NCBI GenBank assembly: GCA_022562795.1
Contig: JADFOP010000025.1
Coordinates: forward strand, 1-28,476
Direction: 5' to 3'
Source of the DNA: Nitrospinota bacterium
GTDB lineage: Bacteria > JADFOP01
Length of the DNA stretch: 28,476 bases
Part shown: piece after piece, positions 1 to 8,913 of the stretch
Position numbering within the stretch: the stretch's first letter is position 1
Layout of the letters: the number at the start of each line of letters is the position of its first letter
Made by a program: the position numbers and the translations under genes
The notes under the pieces: generated by a model
Told to the model about the DNA's origin: nothing
Database searches by the model: none
What the model saw: the letters and a program-made list of their open reading frames with translations, nothing else

Positions 1-674
1 GAGGCCGCCTCATCCTCAACCTCGGCGGCATCGCCAACATCTCGGCGCTTCCCCCCGGCCCCCGTGGTAAAAGCCCCTCGGACGTCCTGGCCTTCGATAC
101 GGGCCCGGGCAACATGGTCCTCGATGCCCTGATGGAGGAGCTGAGCCGGGGCCGGGAGACCTTCGACCGAAGCGGCCGGGCCGCGGCCCGCGGAAGAGCG
201 GACGAAACGCTTCTCGCCAGACTCCTCAAGCATCCATATTTCTGGGATTCTCCGAATAAGAGCACCGGACGAGAGACATTCGGCCGCGCCTATGCCATGC
301 GATTGCTGAGAAGCGCCCGCCGGCGCGGCGGCGATCCCGAAGACGCCCTGGCCACCGCCACCGCGCTGACGGCTCAATCTATCGCCGATCAACTGGAGCG
401 CTTCGTCTTCGGACAAGGCACGTATAGGGAGCTCTATCTGTCGGGCGGGGGAGCTAAAAACCGAACCCTGGTGAGAATGATTCAAGAGGCTCTTCCGGCC
501 CTCGCGGTCCAGCCCGTCGACGCCCTCGGCATCTCCGCCGACGCCCTCGAGGCGGTCATTTTCGCTCTGCTAGCAGCAGAGACCATTGACGGTAGAGCCG
601 TCTGGCTGCCCCACGCCACGGGCTCCCGGCACCCGGTCCTGCTTGGGACCATCGTCCCGGGCCGGGCGGGGTGA
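1..674 (+). CDS. anmK: Anhydro-N-acetylmuramic acid kinase, 5'-truncated by the window edge
   Basis: AnmK phosphorylates and hydrolyses 1,6-anhydro-MurNAc to MurNAc-6-P in cytosolic recycling of cell-wall sugars. The reading frame is already open at base 3 and starts inside the protein with the family motif NLGGIANIS. FDTGPGN follows, just before the first in-frame ATG at 114, so that ATG is internal and not the start. The C-terminal part carries a GGGAKN nucleotide-binding segment and the family ending GISADALEAVIFALLAAE. About 224 codons remain of a family of roughly 370, so the N-terminal third, with the first ATP-binding loop, lies outside the window. It is convergent with pafA, with only 18 bases between the two stop codons and no visible terminator. 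Assignment is by motif and is secure. Confidence 0.93.
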   Translation, partial: GRLILNLGGIANISALPPGPRGKSPSDVLAFDTGPGNMVLDALMEELSRGRETFDRSGRAAARGRADETLLARLLKHPYFWDSPNKSTGRETFGRAYAMRLLRSARRRGGDPEDALATATALTAQSIADQLERFVFGQGTYRELYLSGGGAKNRTLVRMIQEALPALAVQPVDALGISADALEAVIFALLAAETIDGRAVWLPHATGSRHPVLLGTIVPGRAG

Positions 675-692
675 CGCCCCCTCGTCCCTCCC

Positions 693-2141
693 CTACCTAT
701 AGAAAAAGTTAGAAAGCCCTCGGGGCAGGTGGGCGAAGATGGACTGATCGTCGAATTTGAGGTGGAGGTCCCGCGCCGAAGAGCGTCTGATGCGCTCCAT
801 TAGTTCTGTAAACTCGGCGTTTTCCGTCTCAAACGGGTCGTCCAAGACGATTTTTATGTTCAGGAAGTTGTTGAGCCTGATGTAGGACCAGTCGATGTCG
901 TACTGGAGGCGCTTCTCCCGGGCCAGCCGAATGAACTCACCCCTAAGGCGCGCCCGCGTGTCGGCGGGCGGAGTCGAGCGGGCTTCCTCGATCTCCTCGT
1001 CGTTGAGAATCCGATCGACGAGGCCGTTGCGCTCCAAAAGGTAGTAAAGGCCCTTGTCCCGGCGGATGTTGTGGTACTGGAGATCGAGCATGAGGAGCCG
1101 GTCGTTGTTCCATGAAATATCATGGTACTCCTGGTAGGTTTCAATCAGTCGCTTCTTGATGACCCAGTCAATCTGCCGGTCAAGTTGCATCGGGTCGGTG
1201 GCCAGGGCCTCGAGGACCGCGCCCCACCGCTGAAGCATGTCGGCCGCAATGGGGCCCGCTCCACGGCTTTCGAAGTAGCGGACGCTCAACTCGTAGTACG
1301 CCTGTTGAATCTCCAGGGCGCTCATCTTTCGCCCGTCTTCCAAGTCCACCCGTCGGGTGAGGGTCGTGTCGTGCGAGATGTCCTTGATGGCCTTGACCGG
1401 GTTGCGCAGCGCAAAGCCCTTATTAATCCCCCCCTCCTCGATGACCTCCAGCACGAGGGCCGTGGTGCCGAACTTCAGATAGGTTGTGTACTCGCTCATG
1501 CTGCTGTCGCCGACGATGACGTGGAGGCGTCGGTATTTTTCGCGGTCCGCATGGGGCTCGTCGCGGGTGTTGATGATGGAGCGGTCGTTGGTCGTGGCCC
1601 CGGAGATTTTCTGGCACACGTGTTCGGCCCGCTGCGAGATGAAATAGTCGGTGCCCCAACGGGTTTTGAAGAGTTTGCCGGCGCCGGTGAAAATCTGGCG
1701 GGCCACCAAGAAGGGGATGAGGCGCTCGGCCAGGTAGTTGAAATCAACGGCACGGTCAACGAGGTAGTTCTCATGGCAGCCGTAGGAGTTGCCCACAAAG
1801 TCGGTGTTGTTCTTGAAGATGGAGAGGTTGCCGGCGAGGCCTTCCTTGGTGGCTCTCCGCTCGGCGAAGTGTAGTAGGTCTTCGATAATCCGCTCACCGG
1901 CCTTGTCGTAGCGAATAACATCATGCAGGGACGCGCATTCAGGGGTTGCGTATTCCGGATGGTAGCCAGTATCGAGGTAGAATTTTGCACCGTTATCGAA
2001 AAAGACGTTAAGGAAACCCTCCATGGTGTCGAGCTTCTCGAAGAGGTACCGGACGGCCTTCTCCACCGGGAGGGTCTTCTTCCCATCGGTGGTAAAGATG
2101 ATTCCGTACTCGCTCTCCAACCCGTAGATGCGCTTTTTCAT
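693..2141 (-). CDS. pafA: Pup-protein ligase PafA
   Basis: PafA joins the C-terminal glutamate of Pup to substrate lysines using ATP. It belongs to the carboxylate-amine ligase fold related to glutamine synthetase. The 482-residue protein opens with RRIxGxExE-type sequence (KKRIYGLESEYG) and has the catalytic Asp in FYLDTGYHPEYATPE (D57). It also has NNTDFVGNSYGCHENYL and NTRDEPHADREKYRRLHVIVGDS. It lacks the roughly 40-residue insertion found in Dop, which separates the two paralogs in this operon. It is slightly longer than mycobacterial PafA (about 450), mostly at the C-terminus. The ATG overlaps the prcA stop as ATGA, indicating translational coupling. It is the last gene of the proteasome operon. 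Confidence 0.97.
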   Translation of the reverse strand: MKKRIYGLESEYGIIFTTDGKKTLPVEKAVRYLFEKLDTMEGFLNVFFDNGAKFYLDTGYHPEYATPECASLHDVIRYDKAGERIIEDLLHFAERRATKEGLAGNLSIFKNNTDFVGNSYGCHENYLVDRAVDFNYLAERLIPFLVARQIFTGAGKLFKTRWGTDYFISQRAEHVCQKISGATTNDRSIINTRDEPHADREKYRRLHVIVGDSSMSEYTTYLKFGTTALVLEVIEEGGINKGFALRNPVKAIKDISHDTTLTRRVDLEDGRKMSALEIQQAYYELSVRYFESRGAGPIAADMLQRWGAVLEALATDPMQLDRQIDWVIKKRLIETYQEYHDISWNNDRLLMLDLQYHNIRRDKGLYYLLERNGLVDRILNDEEIEEARSTPPADTRARLRGEFIRLAREKRLQYDIDWSYIRLNNFLNIKIVLDDPFETENAEFTELMERIRRSSARDLHLKFDDQSIFAHLPRGLSNFFYR

Positions 2142-2833
2142 GAAGCCCCCTGCTCCAGGAGGCGTGCTACCGCCTCATTGGAAAGCCTTTTGAAGGTGCG
2201 ATCCTCAGCCCGCTCCTCGAGCATCGCCACCTCCAGATGCTCGTGAGGGATCGAGCGCTTCTCCACGTGGGCGATGGTATCACTCGACAGCCGGAGAGCC
2301 TCGCCCAGGCTGAGGCCCGCTCTGTAGTGCTCAGAGAGGTAGCTTTCCAGCTCCTTGGTCTGGCCCCCAATGGCGGAGAAGTCTTGGTGGTCGGAGATGG
2401 AGCCGTCATACAGGATATGGAAGATTCGATTGCCCGCACGCCCTGCGCCACCCACCTCCACGATAAGAATCTCAACCTCGAGGGGCTTGAGCTGCTGGGT
2501 GAAGATCTCCCCGATGACCTGACTGAAGGCGTTGGCCAGGCTCTTGGCGGTGACGTCCTCGCGGCTGTAGGCGAACCCTTTGAGGTCGGCGTACCTGATG
2601 GCGGCCTTGCGGAGGTTCTCAAACTCGCTGTACTTGCCCGCTCCCGCGAAGGCGATGCGGTCGTAAACCTCGCTGATCTTGTTTAGGCTCGCAGAGGGGT
2701 TCTCTCCGGCCAGCAACAGCCCTTCGGAGAACTCCACCGCCACGAGGCTTTTGCTCTTGGCTATCCCCTTTCGGCAGTACTCCACCTTGTCCTGGACCAA
2801 CTGCTCGGGGGTTACGTAGAAAGGTATTGTCAT
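2138..2833 (-). CDS. prcA: Proteasome alpha subunit PrcA
   Basis: Structural alpha-ring subunit of the bacterial 20S proteasome, which gates substrate entry and docks the Mpa ATPase. The 231-residue protein begins MTIPFYVTPEQLVQDKVEYCRKGIAKSKS, the usual alpha-type N-terminal gate and H0 helix, and contains AVEFSEGLLLAGENPS and KISEVYDRIAFAGAGKYSEFENLR. No N-terminal catalytic Thr is present, as expected for an alpha subunit. The C-terminal tail is Glu/Arg-rich and ends ARLLEQGAS. It starts 3 bases after the prcB stop and overlaps pafA by 4 bases. Order and spacing match the standard prcB-prcA module, so the two rings should be made in equal amounts. Confidence 0.96.
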   Translation of the reverse strand: MTIPFYVTPEQLVQDKVEYCRKGIAKSKSLVAVEFSEGLLLAGENPSASLNKISEVYDRIAFAGAGKYSEFENLRKAAIRYADLKGFAYSREDVTAKSLANAFSQVIGEIFTQQLKPLEVEILIVEVGGAGRAGNRIFHILYDGSISDHQDFSAIGGQTKELESYLSEHYRAGLSLGEALRLSSDTIAHVEKRSIPHEHLEVAMLEERAEDRTFKRLSNEAVARLLEQGAS

Positions 2834-2836
2834 CTC

Positions 2837-3622
2837 TTAGCTCTTTTGTCGGGCCGCTGTCAGGGTCTCGATTATGGAGCGGACCTCATCTTCGGGAACT
2901 TCGTGGACCCCCTCGGCGGAGATAACCTTTACCGTGGGGAAGATACCTCGAAAAATATCGGGCCCACCCGTTCCAACGTCCTCGTCGGCGGCATCCATAA
3001 GGGCCTCGAGCCCGATGCGGATTCCTTCATCCGTGGGCAGCTCATCCCTGTAAAGCTTTTTCAAGGCCGCTTTTGCCTCGCGGCCTCCGCTTCCCGTGGC
3101 GTGGTAGTCATCCTCCTCGTAGCGGCCCCCCGTGATGTCGTACTTGAAGATTCGGCCCACCCCGGAACGGTCATCGTATCCGGCTAAGATGGGGATGACG
3201 ATGAGCCCTCGAAGGGCTGAAGGCAAGTTTGCCCGGACCATCTGGGCCAGCTTATTAGCCTTGCCCTCCAATACAAGCTGCTCGCCCTCGATTTTCTCGT
3301 AGTGCTCAAGCTCGGTCTGAAAGAGGCGGACCGCCTCGAGGCACGGTCCCGCTACCCCGGCTATAGCGATAAGGGTGGACCCGTCGGCCTTGAAGACCTT
3401 CTCGATTCGTCGGTCCGAGACGTGGAAGCCTTCGGTGGCCATCCGGTCGCCTACCATCACGACGCCGTCGGCCACCTTGAGGGCCAGGATGGTTGTCCCG
3501 TGAGGCTGGCTGGGCGGCAGCTCGGCGCCGGGCTCAAGAAGTACGCTAGGGACGAGGTCAGGAGTGTCGGTCCTCAACAGCTCCCAGAAACTGCTACCCT
3601 GGTACTGAGTGGGGAGTTGCAC
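2837..3622 (-). CDS. prcB: Proteasome beta subunit PrcB (Thr protease)
   Basis: Catalytic beta-ring subunit. The 261-residue precursor has a 42-residue propeptide ending HG, followed by TTILALK. With T43 as the mature Thr1, D59 (in VGDRMAT) falls at mature position 17 and K75 (in RRIEKVF) at position 33, exactly the Thr1/Asp17/Lys33 triad of active beta subunits. GSGG and the C-terminal half follow the family. The start is a GTG one base after the pup stop. A GGGGAGG Shine-Dalgarno sits inside the last codons of pup at suitable spacing, so translation is likely coupled to pup. Activity requires autocatalytic propeptide removal, as known for the family. Confidence 0.96.
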   Translation of the reverse strand: MQLPTQYQGSSFWELLRTDTPDLVPSVLLEPGAELPPSQPHGTTILALKVADGVVMVGDRMATEGFHVSDRRIEKVFKADGSTLIAIAGVAGPCLEAVRLFQTELEHYEKIEGEQLVLEGKANKLAQMVRANLPSALRGLIVIPILAGYDDRSGVGRIFKYDITGGRYEEDDYHATGSGGREAKAALKKLYRDELPTDEGIRIGLEALMDAADEDVGTGGPDIFRGIFPTVKVISAEGVHEVPEDEVRSIIETLTAARQKS

Positions 3623-3623
3623 C

Positions 3624-3878
3624 TCACTGACCTCCCCGCTGGACGTAGTTGCGGACGAACTCCTCGGCGTTTTCTTCCAGCACCTCGTCTATCTGGTCGA
3701 TGAGTTGATCGAGGTCCTCTTTGAGTTTCTGGTCCTTGTCGGATGATACACTCTTGGCGCTCTCGGTCTGCTCGGTTTCCTGGGGTTCGCGACTGCGTTG
3801 ACGCTGCTCCTGCCCACCCGTCGCCCAGGCACCAACGCCCACCCACGAGTCTGAACGCCTGGATTGCGGAACCTGCAT
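3624..3878 (-). CDS. pup: Prokaryotic ubiquitin-like protein Pup (GGQ type)
   Basis: Pup is the protein tag that marks substrates for Mpa and the proteasome. The chosen start gives 84 residues. It is disordered and Gln/Ser/Arg-rich at the N-terminus, then has the conserved amphipathic Mpa-binding helix (LDQLIDQIDEVLEENAEEF) and the ending VQRGGQ. The terminal Gln means the tag must be deamidated by Dop before ligation. The start at 3878 is preceded by AAGGAG at 8-base spacing. A longer GTG start at 3923 (99 aa), overlapping the dop stop as GTGA, is possible but has no comparable ribosome site. The protein is longer than the usual 60-70 residues because of the N-terminal extension. Confidence 0.95.
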   Translation of the reverse strand: MQVPQSRRSDSWVGVGAWATGGQEQRQRSREPQETEQTESAKSVSSDKDQKLKEDLDQLIDQIDEVLEENAEEFVRNYVQRGGQ

Positions 3879-3919
3879 AGAGTCTTCTCCTTCTTCCATC
3901 GGGGCGCGCCGTGCGGCCC

Positions 3920-5404
3920 TCACTGAGTGATGTTTTTCACGAGGTCATGGGCCGATCCCGAGGCGTTGAGCAGCTCCTCCACGTGGGCCCGCGTGCCCCG
4001 CAACGGCTCAGCCATGATAATTCGTTTGATGGGCTCTGTGCCGCCCAGGTTAAAAGAGATCGAGGCCCAGTTGACGCCGTAGACCTCGTCACTGTACCGC
4101 ATCAGACACTGCCCTCGGAAGTATGCGCGGGTGCCTTCGGGCGGCTTATGCATTGCATCCTCGATGTCCTCATCTGTCGTAAGCCTCTCGACGCGGCCCT
4201 GCCTCTCCAAAAGGTGATAAAGCCCTCGATCCTCGCGCGTATCGTGGTACTGGAGGTCCATCATGGCGATGCGGGGGTCGCCCCAAGCCACACCCTTTTT
4301 CTCCTGGTACGATCTTAGCAGAAAGCGCTTGGTCACCCAGTCGAGCTGGCCGATAAGCTCGTCGGGATCGCGAGCCAAGGCATCGAGGGCCGCCTCCCAG
4401 CGATCGCAACAAGCCTCCAGCTCGGCCCCCTGGGGTTTCCGGGCGATGTACTGGCGGGCCTGGTCGAGGTATTCGCGCTGAATTTCCAGAGCGGTCATCC
4501 GCTGTCCATCTTCCATTTCCAAGGGCTGGCGAAGCGAGAGGTCCCGGCTCACTTGTTTCATGGCGGCCACGGGCTTCCGGATGGCCAGGTTAGGGAGGAA
4601 GACGTTGTCTTCGATCATTTTCAACACAAGCAGGGTGGTGCCCCACTTGAGGAAGGTCGCCACCTCCGCCATGTTCGAATCCCCCACGATTAAATGGAGG
4701 CGCCGGTACTTCTCCCTGTCGGCGTGAGGCTCGTCGCGGGTGTTGACGATCGCACGCTTATTCATGGTATCGAGTCCTACCTCGACCTCGAAGAAGTCGG
4801 CACGCTGTGAGATCTGGAAATCACAGGTCGGTGCATTGTTTTCTGCCATCGCCTTGCCGGCCCCGCAGAAAATCTGACGGGTGACAAGAAACGGAATGAT
4901 GTGCTCGACGATGAGCTTAAAGGGGGCACGGCGGTCCATTAAGTAGTTTTCGTGGTAACCGTAGGAGTTGCCCTTCTGGTCGGAGTTGTTCCGGTAGATG
5001 ATGAGGGCACGGCCGGGCGGGAGAGTGGCGTTGGCGTTACGGCGGCAGTTATCAATTATCCGCTCTCCGGCCTTCTCATAAGTGATGAGTTCGATTACCG
5101 AGGAGCACTCGGGCGTCGAGAACTCCGGATGGGCGTGGTCCACGTAGAGGCGCGCCCCGTTGATGAGCATCTTGTTGATCTGGACGTTGTCAGCGTAGCT
5201 CGGAACCTCGAGCTGCTCCTCGACTTGAAACCCGCGCGCGTCGGCATACGGGTTTTCCTCCTCGTAGTCCCATATGACGTTGGCCGTGGTCTGGTGGCTG
5301 TTGACCAGGAGGATGGAGTTGGTTACGGCGTCGAAGTCCTCTTCCCCCAACAGGGAAATGCCGTACTCCGTCTCCGAGCCAATTATGTGGCCGGGAAGCG
5401 CCAT
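3920..5404 (-). CDS. dop: Pup deamidase/depupylase Dop
   Basis: Dop converts the Pup C-terminal Gln to Glu and also removes Pup from substrates. The 494-residue protein is a PafA paralog that begins IIGSETEYGIS. It carries the extra N-terminal insertion with WDYEEENPYADARGF (the Dop loop region, about residues 30-75) that PafA lacks. The catalytic Asp is D89 in LYVDHAHPEFSTPE. NNSDQKGNSYGYHENYL and NTRDEPHADREKYRRLHLIVGDSNMAE complete the ligase-fold signature. The ending GSAHDLVKNITQ is not distinctive. It lies between mpa and pup, 25 bases after the mpa stop. Its presence agrees with the GGQ ending of Pup, which requires a deamidase. Confidence 0.96.
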   Translation of the reverse strand: MALPGHIIGSETEYGISLLGEEDFDAVTNSILLVNSHQTTANVIWDYEEENPYADARGFQVEEQLEVPSYADNVQINKMLINGARLYVDHAHPEFSTPECSSVIELITYEKAGERIIDNCRRNANATLPPGRALIIYRNNSDQKGNSYGYHENYLMDRRAPFKLIVEHIIPFLVTRQIFCGAGKAMAENNAPTCDFQISQRADFFEVEVGLDTMNKRAIVNTRDEPHADREKYRRLHLIVGDSNMAEVATFLKWGTTLLVLKMIEDNVFLPNLAIRKPVAAMKQVSRDLSLRQPLEMEDGQRMTALEIQREYLDQARQYIARKPQGAELEACCDRWEAALDALARDPDELIGQLDWVTKRFLLRSYQEKKGVAWGDPRIAMMDLQYHDTREDRGLYHLLERQGRVERLTTDEDIEDAMHKPPEGTRAYFRGQCLMRYSDEVYGVNWASISFNLGGTEPIKRIIMAEPLRGTRAHVEELLNASGSAHDLVKNITQ

Positions 5405-5429
5405 GTATAACCCAGTGAATTAACCCCGA

Positions 5430-7256
5430 CTACATATATTGACGGGCTATGACGTCTTCAATGTCACTTCTTGGAGGGACATGGCCTCGAAGAAGCGTGC
5501 GCACGTTGACGATTCGCTCGCCCTTGCGGCCGGCGATTCGCGCCCAATCGTCCGGGTTGGTGGTATTGGGCAGGTCCTCGTTCTCTTTGAACTCCTCTCG
5601 GACGGACTCGAGAAGGTCAGATGCCCTAAGGCCCCTCTCCTCGCCGGCGATGGAGCGCTTAAGCGCCAGCTTCTTGGCCCGCCGGACGATATTCTCTATC
5701 ATGGCGCCAGAGGCGAAGTCTTTGAAGTAGAAGACCTCTTTATCCCCTTTCGCGTAGGTCACCTCGAGGAACCGGTTATCGTCGTTCGAGGCGTACATGG
5801 CCTTGACGGTCACGTCGATAAGGCGAGCGACGCAGGCCTCCGGGCCATCGCCGTCGACGGCGAGCTCCTCGCTGTGGATTGGAAGTGTGGAAAGGAGGTA
5901 TTTGGAGAAAACCTCTTTGGCCGCCTCTTCGTCGGGCCTGTCCACCTTGATTTTGAGGTCCAGCCGGCCGGGCCGGAGGATGGCCGGATCGATGAGGTCT
6001 TGGCGGTTGCTCGCCCCAATGATGATCACGCCCCGGAGGGACTCGACTCCATCGATTTCGCTGAGGAATTGGGCGACGATGGTCGTCTCCACGTCCGATG
6101 AGATGCCGCTGCCCCTTATGCGGAAAAGGGCGTCCATCTCATCAAAGAAAACGATGACCGGACACTTCTCATTGGCCTTGGCCTTGGCTTTTTTGAAGAC
6201 CTCCCGAATCTTAAACTCCGTCTCACCCACATACTTGTTGAGCAGCTCCGGGCCCTTGATGTTGAGGAAGTAACCCTTGGTCTCCTCGCCCGTCCTAAGG
6301 CTCATCTCGGTTGCGAGGCTGTTGGCGATGGCCTTCGCGATCATTGTTTTTCCGCACCCCGGCGGACCATAAAGGAGGATACCCTTAGGAGGGTCAAGCC
6401 GGAAGGCAGCGAACTCTTCCGGGTAGAGGTAGGGCAACTCAATGGCGTCTCGCAACGCCTCGATCTGCTCGGAAAGCCCACCGACGTGGTCGTATGTGAC
6501 GTCGGGCACCTCTTCGAGGACAACCTCCTCCACCTGAGTTTTGGGGATCTTCTCCAGAGCGAAGCCACTGCGAGAGTCAACCATCAAGGGGTCACCCACC
6601 TGTGGCATATCCACGCGCAGGGGCTCAGATAGTTGGAAGACCCGTTCTTCGTCGACCCTTCCGAGCAGCACGACGCGATGGTCGTCAAGGAAGTCCTTGA
6701 CAATCATCACCTCACCCTTCGTTTCAAACTCGCGGGCGGCCACGGCGTTGAGCGCCTCGTTGAGTATGAGGGACTGGCCGGGCTCGAGGGACTCCGGATC
6801 CATCCCTGGATGGACATTGACCCGGATTCGGCGGCCGTCTAGGTCAACGTCCACCGTCCCGTCAGCGTTGAGGGCGATGAACTTTCCGTAGGAATTGGGT
6901 GGCGCGGAGAGCTTATCAACCTCCTCTTTCAGCAGATCGATTTGGTGCTTGGCCTCTTGAAAGGCCATGACCAGCTTCTCGTTTTGCTTCCTTGCGTCAG
7001 AGAGCTGCCCGGTGATGCTCTGGTTGGTCTGCTTCATGTCGTCAAAGTCGGAACGCAACTGCTCTAAGCGCTCAGAAAGATCGGTCGATTCGCCCTCGAT
7101 ATACCCCAACTGGCCAAGGAGGTCCTCAATGAGGCTCTCGTATTGGGTCAACTTTTCGTCCAGCCCAGACTCCGATCTTGGGATGTAGTCGGACACCTTC
7201 TTTACAGTATCCCGAACGACCCACTTGCGCTCTCGGTCTTTGAAGGACTTCCCCAT
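5430..7256 (-). CDS. mpa: Proteasome-associated AAA ATPase Mpa/ARC
   Basis: Hexameric unfoldase that captures pupylated proteins and threads them into the 20S core. The 608-residue protein has a long N-terminal coiled coil (about 35-115, the Pup-binding part), tandem OB-type interdomain (about 120-245) and one AAA module. Walker A is GPPGCGKT (297-304), the pore loop contains KYVGE (341-345), Walker B is [10 protein letters not shown] (367-376) and the arginine-finger region is RPGR (429-431 area). It ends ARQYM: the penultimate Tyr resembles the QYL/HbYX-type tail that docks in the PrcA ring. The first gene of the operon, it has GGGAG 6 bases before the ATG and a candidate promoter just upstream. 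Confidence 0.97.
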   Translation of the reverse strand: MGKSFKDRERKWVVRDTVKKVSDYIPRSESGLDEKLTQYESLIEDLLGQLGYIEGESTDLSERLEQLRSDFDDMKQTNQSITGQLSDARKQNEKLVMAFQEAKHQIDLLKEEVDKLSAPPNSYGKFIALNADGTVDVDLDGRRIRVNVHPGMDPESLEPGQSLILNEALNAVAAREFETKGEVMIVKDFLDDHRVVLLGRVDEERVFQLSEPLRVDMPQVGDPLMVDSRSGFALEKIPKTQVEEVVLEEVPDVTYDHVGGLSEQIEALRDAIELPYLYPEEFAAFRLDPPKGILLYGPPGCGKTMIAKAIANSLATEMSLRTGEETKGYFLNIKGPELLNKYVGETEFKIREVFKKAKAKANEKCPVIVFFDEMDALFRIRGSGISSDVETTIVAQFLSEIDGVESLRGVIIIGASNRQDLIDPAILRPGRLDLKIKVDRPDEEAAKEVFSKYLLSTLPIHSEELAVDGDGPEACVARLIDVTVKAMYASNDDNRFLEVTYAKGDKEVFYFKDFASGAMIENIVRRAKKLALKRSIAGEERGLRASDLLESVREEFKENEDLPNTTNPDDWARIAGRKGERIVNVRTLLRGHVPPRSDIEDVIARQYM

Positions 7257-7309
7257 GGTCTTCTCCCGCGGCTGTAAGGAGCAAATGGAAAGCGACTAGA
7301 CCCCATTAG

Positions 7310-7337
7310 ATGGTAACATCTTTTATGTGCAAGTCAA
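7310..7337 (-). promoter_or_regulatory. Candidate sigma70-type promoter for the proteasome operon
   Basis: Read on the minus strand: TTGACT (7337-7332), 16-base spacer, TACCAT (7315-7310). This places the start of transcription near 7303 and gives a leader of about 45 bases before the mpa ATG. The -35 is close to consensus and the -10 is moderate. It is the best match in the 246-base gap between the DksA-like gene and mpa. Assigned by sequence only. Confidence 0.35.
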
Positions 7338-7502
7338 GGGAGGTAAAGCTAATATGGCTAGCTATTATAATTTCTTATGGGAACTTGGCTTGTGATAACT
7401 TGACCCGGCGCGGGACCTATTATCGGGGGGGGGTGCGCCTCACTTCGGTAAGGTCTAAGACAATCTCTATAGCGACCAATAGGGCAAGTGGAGCCAATGT
7501 CC

Positions 7503-7886
7503 TCAGAGGCCCAGCTCCCGATGCCGTTTCTGGGCAAGCTCCATCTCCGACTGGCAATCGCGGCAGTATGGCGCGAGGGGAAGTGCTTGCAACCGCTTGG
7601 CGCCGATAGTCTTCTCGCAACGCTCGCAGACCCCGTATAGCCCAGCTTCAATCTTCTCGAGGGCCTCCTCGATGGCACGCAGCTCTTCTCGCTCCCGGCT
7701 GGAGAGCATGTAGTTGATATCCCGGTCACGGGAGGCGGCGGCCCTGTCAAGGTCGTCTCCCCGATCGAGCTCTATGGCGCTTTCCTCCCGCTTGCTCTCG
7801 GCCAACTTTCGGACGAGTTGCTCGCGCTTTTCCAGCAATAGCTGCTTCTGAGACTCAGATTTCTTTGTTGGCTTCGGTGTGGTCAT
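7503..7886 (-). CDS. DksA/TraR-family zinc-finger transcription regulator
   Basis: Small RNA-polymerase secondary-channel type protein of 127 residues. An N-terminal helical pair (about 10-80) carries DDLDRA (44-49), which fits the DxxDxA motif at the tip of the DksA coiled coil. A C4 zinc finger follows: C87-x2-C90-x17-C108-x2-C111. Members of this family tune transcription with or without ppGpp, or act as general stress regulators (YocK-like). The tip motif supports a genuine DksA-like role, though length and sequence do not separate DksA from TraR/YocK relatives. It starts 14 bases after speB ends and is probably the last gene of the speD-speB unit, an uncommon partnership. Confidence 0.88.
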   Translation of the reverse strand: MTTPKPTKKSESQKQLLLEKREQLVRKLAESKREESAIELDRGDDLDRAAASRDRDINYMLSSREREELRAIEEALEKIEAGLYGVCERCEKTIGAKRLQALPLAPYCRDCQSEMELAQKRHRELGL

Positions 7887-7900
7887 GCTCGCATCCGTCG

Positions 7901-8809
7901 TTATCCGTTCCCGGTAAGATCGAGGCAGAAGAGGTATCCGACCATTTTGTACAGCAGCTTGGCCGCCAGGACATCGGGAGCCCTCAGGCCAGGAATGGGG
8001 GCCAGCTCCATGAGGTCAAACCCTACAATCTCGCGCCGGGCCGCCAGCGTCTTCATTAGGAGCGTCACCGTTGACCAGTCGAGGCCCCCCGGCTCCGGGG
8101 TGCCCACGGCGGGCATTACGGCCGGGTCGAAGACGTCGAGGTCGATGGTGACGTAAACCCTCTCGCCGAGCGACGAACAGACGGCCTCGGCCCATGTTGC
8201 ATCGCCGGTTGCCTCGCTCGCCCAGAAGCACTCCCCGCCTCTCTCGGTCAGCCAGCTACGCTCTTCGGCGGAGCAGCTCCTAACCCCCACAGCAGTCACT
8301 GGAGCCACGTCCCATACCCGCCGCATCACACAGGCGTGGCTAAAGGCGCTGTCATGGTAAGTGTCACGCAGATCTAAGTGGGCGTCAAGCTGGAGGACGC
8401 TTAGGCTCCCGTAGGCCGTCACGTGAGCTCCTACGGCCGCCCTCGTCAGGGTATGCTCCCCGCCTACCGTGGCCACGGTCTTACCCTGATCAATCAAATA
8501 TGAGACGAGGGCCTCCACCCTGTCCAGCATGGCCTTTGGGTCGCCGGCCACCGGCTCCACCTCAGGAGATGTGTAAATCCCCACGGTGCAGGGCTCGACC
8601 CCCAGCTCCTCGTCGTACTCCTCAAGGTATCGGGATGCATCGATTATTGCCCGCGGACCGAACCGACAGCCCGGCTGGTAGGAGGTCGTGGCGTCGTAGG
8701 GAACCGGGAGGATAGCCACACGAGCCCGCTCCCATCCGGCCTGCTCCTCGTCGAGGGCTAAGAACCGATTGGGTAGAATGGGGGCATGGGCCTCGAAGGG
8801 GTTCTTCAC
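7901..8809 (-). CDS. speB: Agmatinase-family ureohydrolase
   Basis: Hydrolyses agmatine (or an aminopropyl derivative) to the diamine plus urea. The 302-residue form chosen here has the full binuclear manganese set: H119 in GGEH, D142/H144/D146 in LDAHLDLRD, and D223/D225 in TIDLDVFDPA, plus SHA in the SHACVM segment. The start is a GTG at 8809 preceded by GGAGG about 9 bases upstream. An upstream in-frame GTG at 8842 (313 aa) has only a weak ribosome site. Lying directly after speD, it fits a route from arginine via agmatine to putrescine and spermidine. N1-aminopropylagmatine ureohydrolase is an alternative specificity. Arginine decarboxylase and spermidine synthase are not in the window. 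Confidence 0.92.
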   Translation of the reverse strand: MKNPFEAHAPILPNRFLALDEEQAGWERARVAILPVPYDATTSYQPGCRFGPRAIIDASRYLEEYDEELGVEPCTVGIYTSPEVEPVAGDPKAMLDRVEALVSYLIDQGKTVATVGGEHTLTRAAVGAHVTAYGSLSVLQLDAHLDLRDTYHDSAFSHACVMRRVWDVAPVTAVGVRSCSAEERSWLTERGGECFWASEATGDATWAEAVCSSLGERVYVTIDLDVFDPAVMPAVGTPEPGGLDWSTVTLLMKTLAARREIVGFDLMELAPIPGLRAPDVLAAKLLYKMVGYLFCLDLTGNG

Positions 8810-8913
8810 GCCTCCTTCTCCTCCGTTACGAGAGAGATTCACCGCATAGTTCCCAGCTAAGTGGAGCGCCGGGAAAGATGCATGTGGCAGGCCGCGCCAC
8901 CGGGTCGAGGCAG

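Noticed and set aside
1122-1874. 250-codon plus-strand frame inside pafA
   Set aside because: It is antisense to PafA, whose motifs are complete. Long antisense frames are expected in GC-rich DNA.
7364-7371. TATAAT-like block between the DksA-like gene and mpa
   Set aside because: No acceptable -35 at 16-18 bases on either strand; the TTGACT/TACCAT pair closer to mpa was preferred.
7425-7433. Run of nine G bases
   Set aside because: Non-coding homopolymer; could be an assembly or sequencing artefact, with no supported function.
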